Shown in pieces: positions 5,966 through 6,336 of a stretch of 6,336 nucleotides of DNA (positions are counted from its first letter, which is position 1; the number at the start of each line of letters is the position of its first letter). A program made the position numbers and the translations under genes. A model generated the notes under the pieces. The model ran no database searches. It was not told the origin of the DNA and was given only the letters and a program-made list of their open reading frames with translations. Source of the DNA: Sulfurimonas autotrophica. Its GTDB lineage: Bacteria; Campylobacterota; Campylobacteria; Campylobacterales; Sulfurimonadaceae. The DNA lies in assembly GCA_015662405.1 (NCBI GenBank), contig DQUE01000070.1:1-6336 (forward strand). The letters run 5' to 3'.

Positions 5966-6336
5966 TGAAATTTAAAAAGAGTTTAATTAGTCTTGTTGCG
6001 GCTTCAGTTGTTGTGCTTACTGGATGTGGAAGTAGTGATACTAAAACGGAAGACTCCTTTATTGCAAGATCTACAAGCATCGCTTATCCTGTTTCAGATA
6101 AAGAGAAAAGATCTATTCAAGTTGCAAAAAATATTCAGCTTGATCAGACTACTCACCAGTTAGAGTATAAAACAATCCTTAGAACTGGTCAAGAGCTAAG
6201 TGGTGAAACTTTTGGTCTTTTAAAAGATGAAAATGATCAACCTCTTGTAGAAGAGGATGGCAGTCTTTATATCTGTAATGGTCAATATGGTGGAAGCGGG
6301 CCTGATCATACTCAATTCATTGAAAAAGATGGAAAA
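5966..6336 (+). CDS. Lipoprotein, possibly PhoX/DUF839-like (3' end beyond window)
   Basis: The first 123 codons of a longer gene are visible. MKFKKSLISL followed by VAASVVVLTGC is a textbook lipoprotein signal: basic start, hydrophobic core and lipobox LTGC with the lipidated cysteine at residue 21. The next residues are Gly-Ser-Ser-Asp, with Asp at +4, giving no sorting call I would trust outside enterics. The mature part has IQLDQTTHQLEYKTILRTGQ, then GETFGLLKDENDQPLVEEDG, then GPDHTQFIEKDGK. The order of a tyrosine-threonine-leucine strand, an FG..kDe...p..e.DG turn and a D-x-T-x-x-I..dGK segment resembles the N-terminal part of PhoX-family (DUF839) phosphatase-like proteins as I recall them. 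No catalytic or metal-binding residue lies in the visible part, so this family call is tentative. It probably has its own promoter. Confidence 0.85.

Overview
The window looks like an AT-rich chromosomal segment of a free-living, flagellated member of the Campylobacterota (former Epsilonproteobacteria). A Sulfurimonas-like lineage is my best guess. The grounds are gene content and order (tRNA, flgA and ubiX facing away from flgL and ftsK), the unusually large FlgL, an FtsK of the short type, and low GC throughout. The genus is an inference and not proven by the sequence.

Left arm, minus strand (1-1023): a tRNA-Leu(CAA) is followed 39 bases later by flgA, the P-ring assembly chaperone. The stop of flgA overlaps, as ATGA, the start of a further gene of which only nine codons are in the window. 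Its first residues (MKKNKIVVA) and position suggest ubiX. A plausible sigma-70-type promoter lies just upstream of the tRNA, and I see no terminator between the tRNA and flgA, so the tRNA may head this operon.

Divergent control region (1024-1161): the tRNA/flgA promoter and a near-consensus sigma-54 promoter facing flgL lie back to back. A perfect 18-bp palindrome sits between them and covers the -35 element of the leftward promoter.

Right arm, plus strand (1162-5645): flgL encodes the hook-filament junction protein, 733 residues, with a central insertion of about 450 residues. Then, 38 bases on, ftsK encodes a four-helix membrane anchor, an acidic linker, a RecA-like DNA motor and a gamma winged helix. 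A motility gene and a chromosome-segregation gene are thus in apparent transcriptional line.

Tail (5645-6336): directly overlapping the ftsK stop (TAATG) are about 220 bases that hold a broken gene. In one frame it starts MPKPRFIFI. In another frame it carries a clear FGQYKG...ELPNSYLLWL motif, the signature of DUF3820 and the C-terminal domain of ExoX-type exonucleases. It is best explained as a frameshifted small gene or as the collapsed remnant of an exonuclease gene. An AT-rich stretch with a TATAAT box follows, then the 5' part of a lipoprotein gene, perhaps PhoX/DUF839-like, which runs off the window end.
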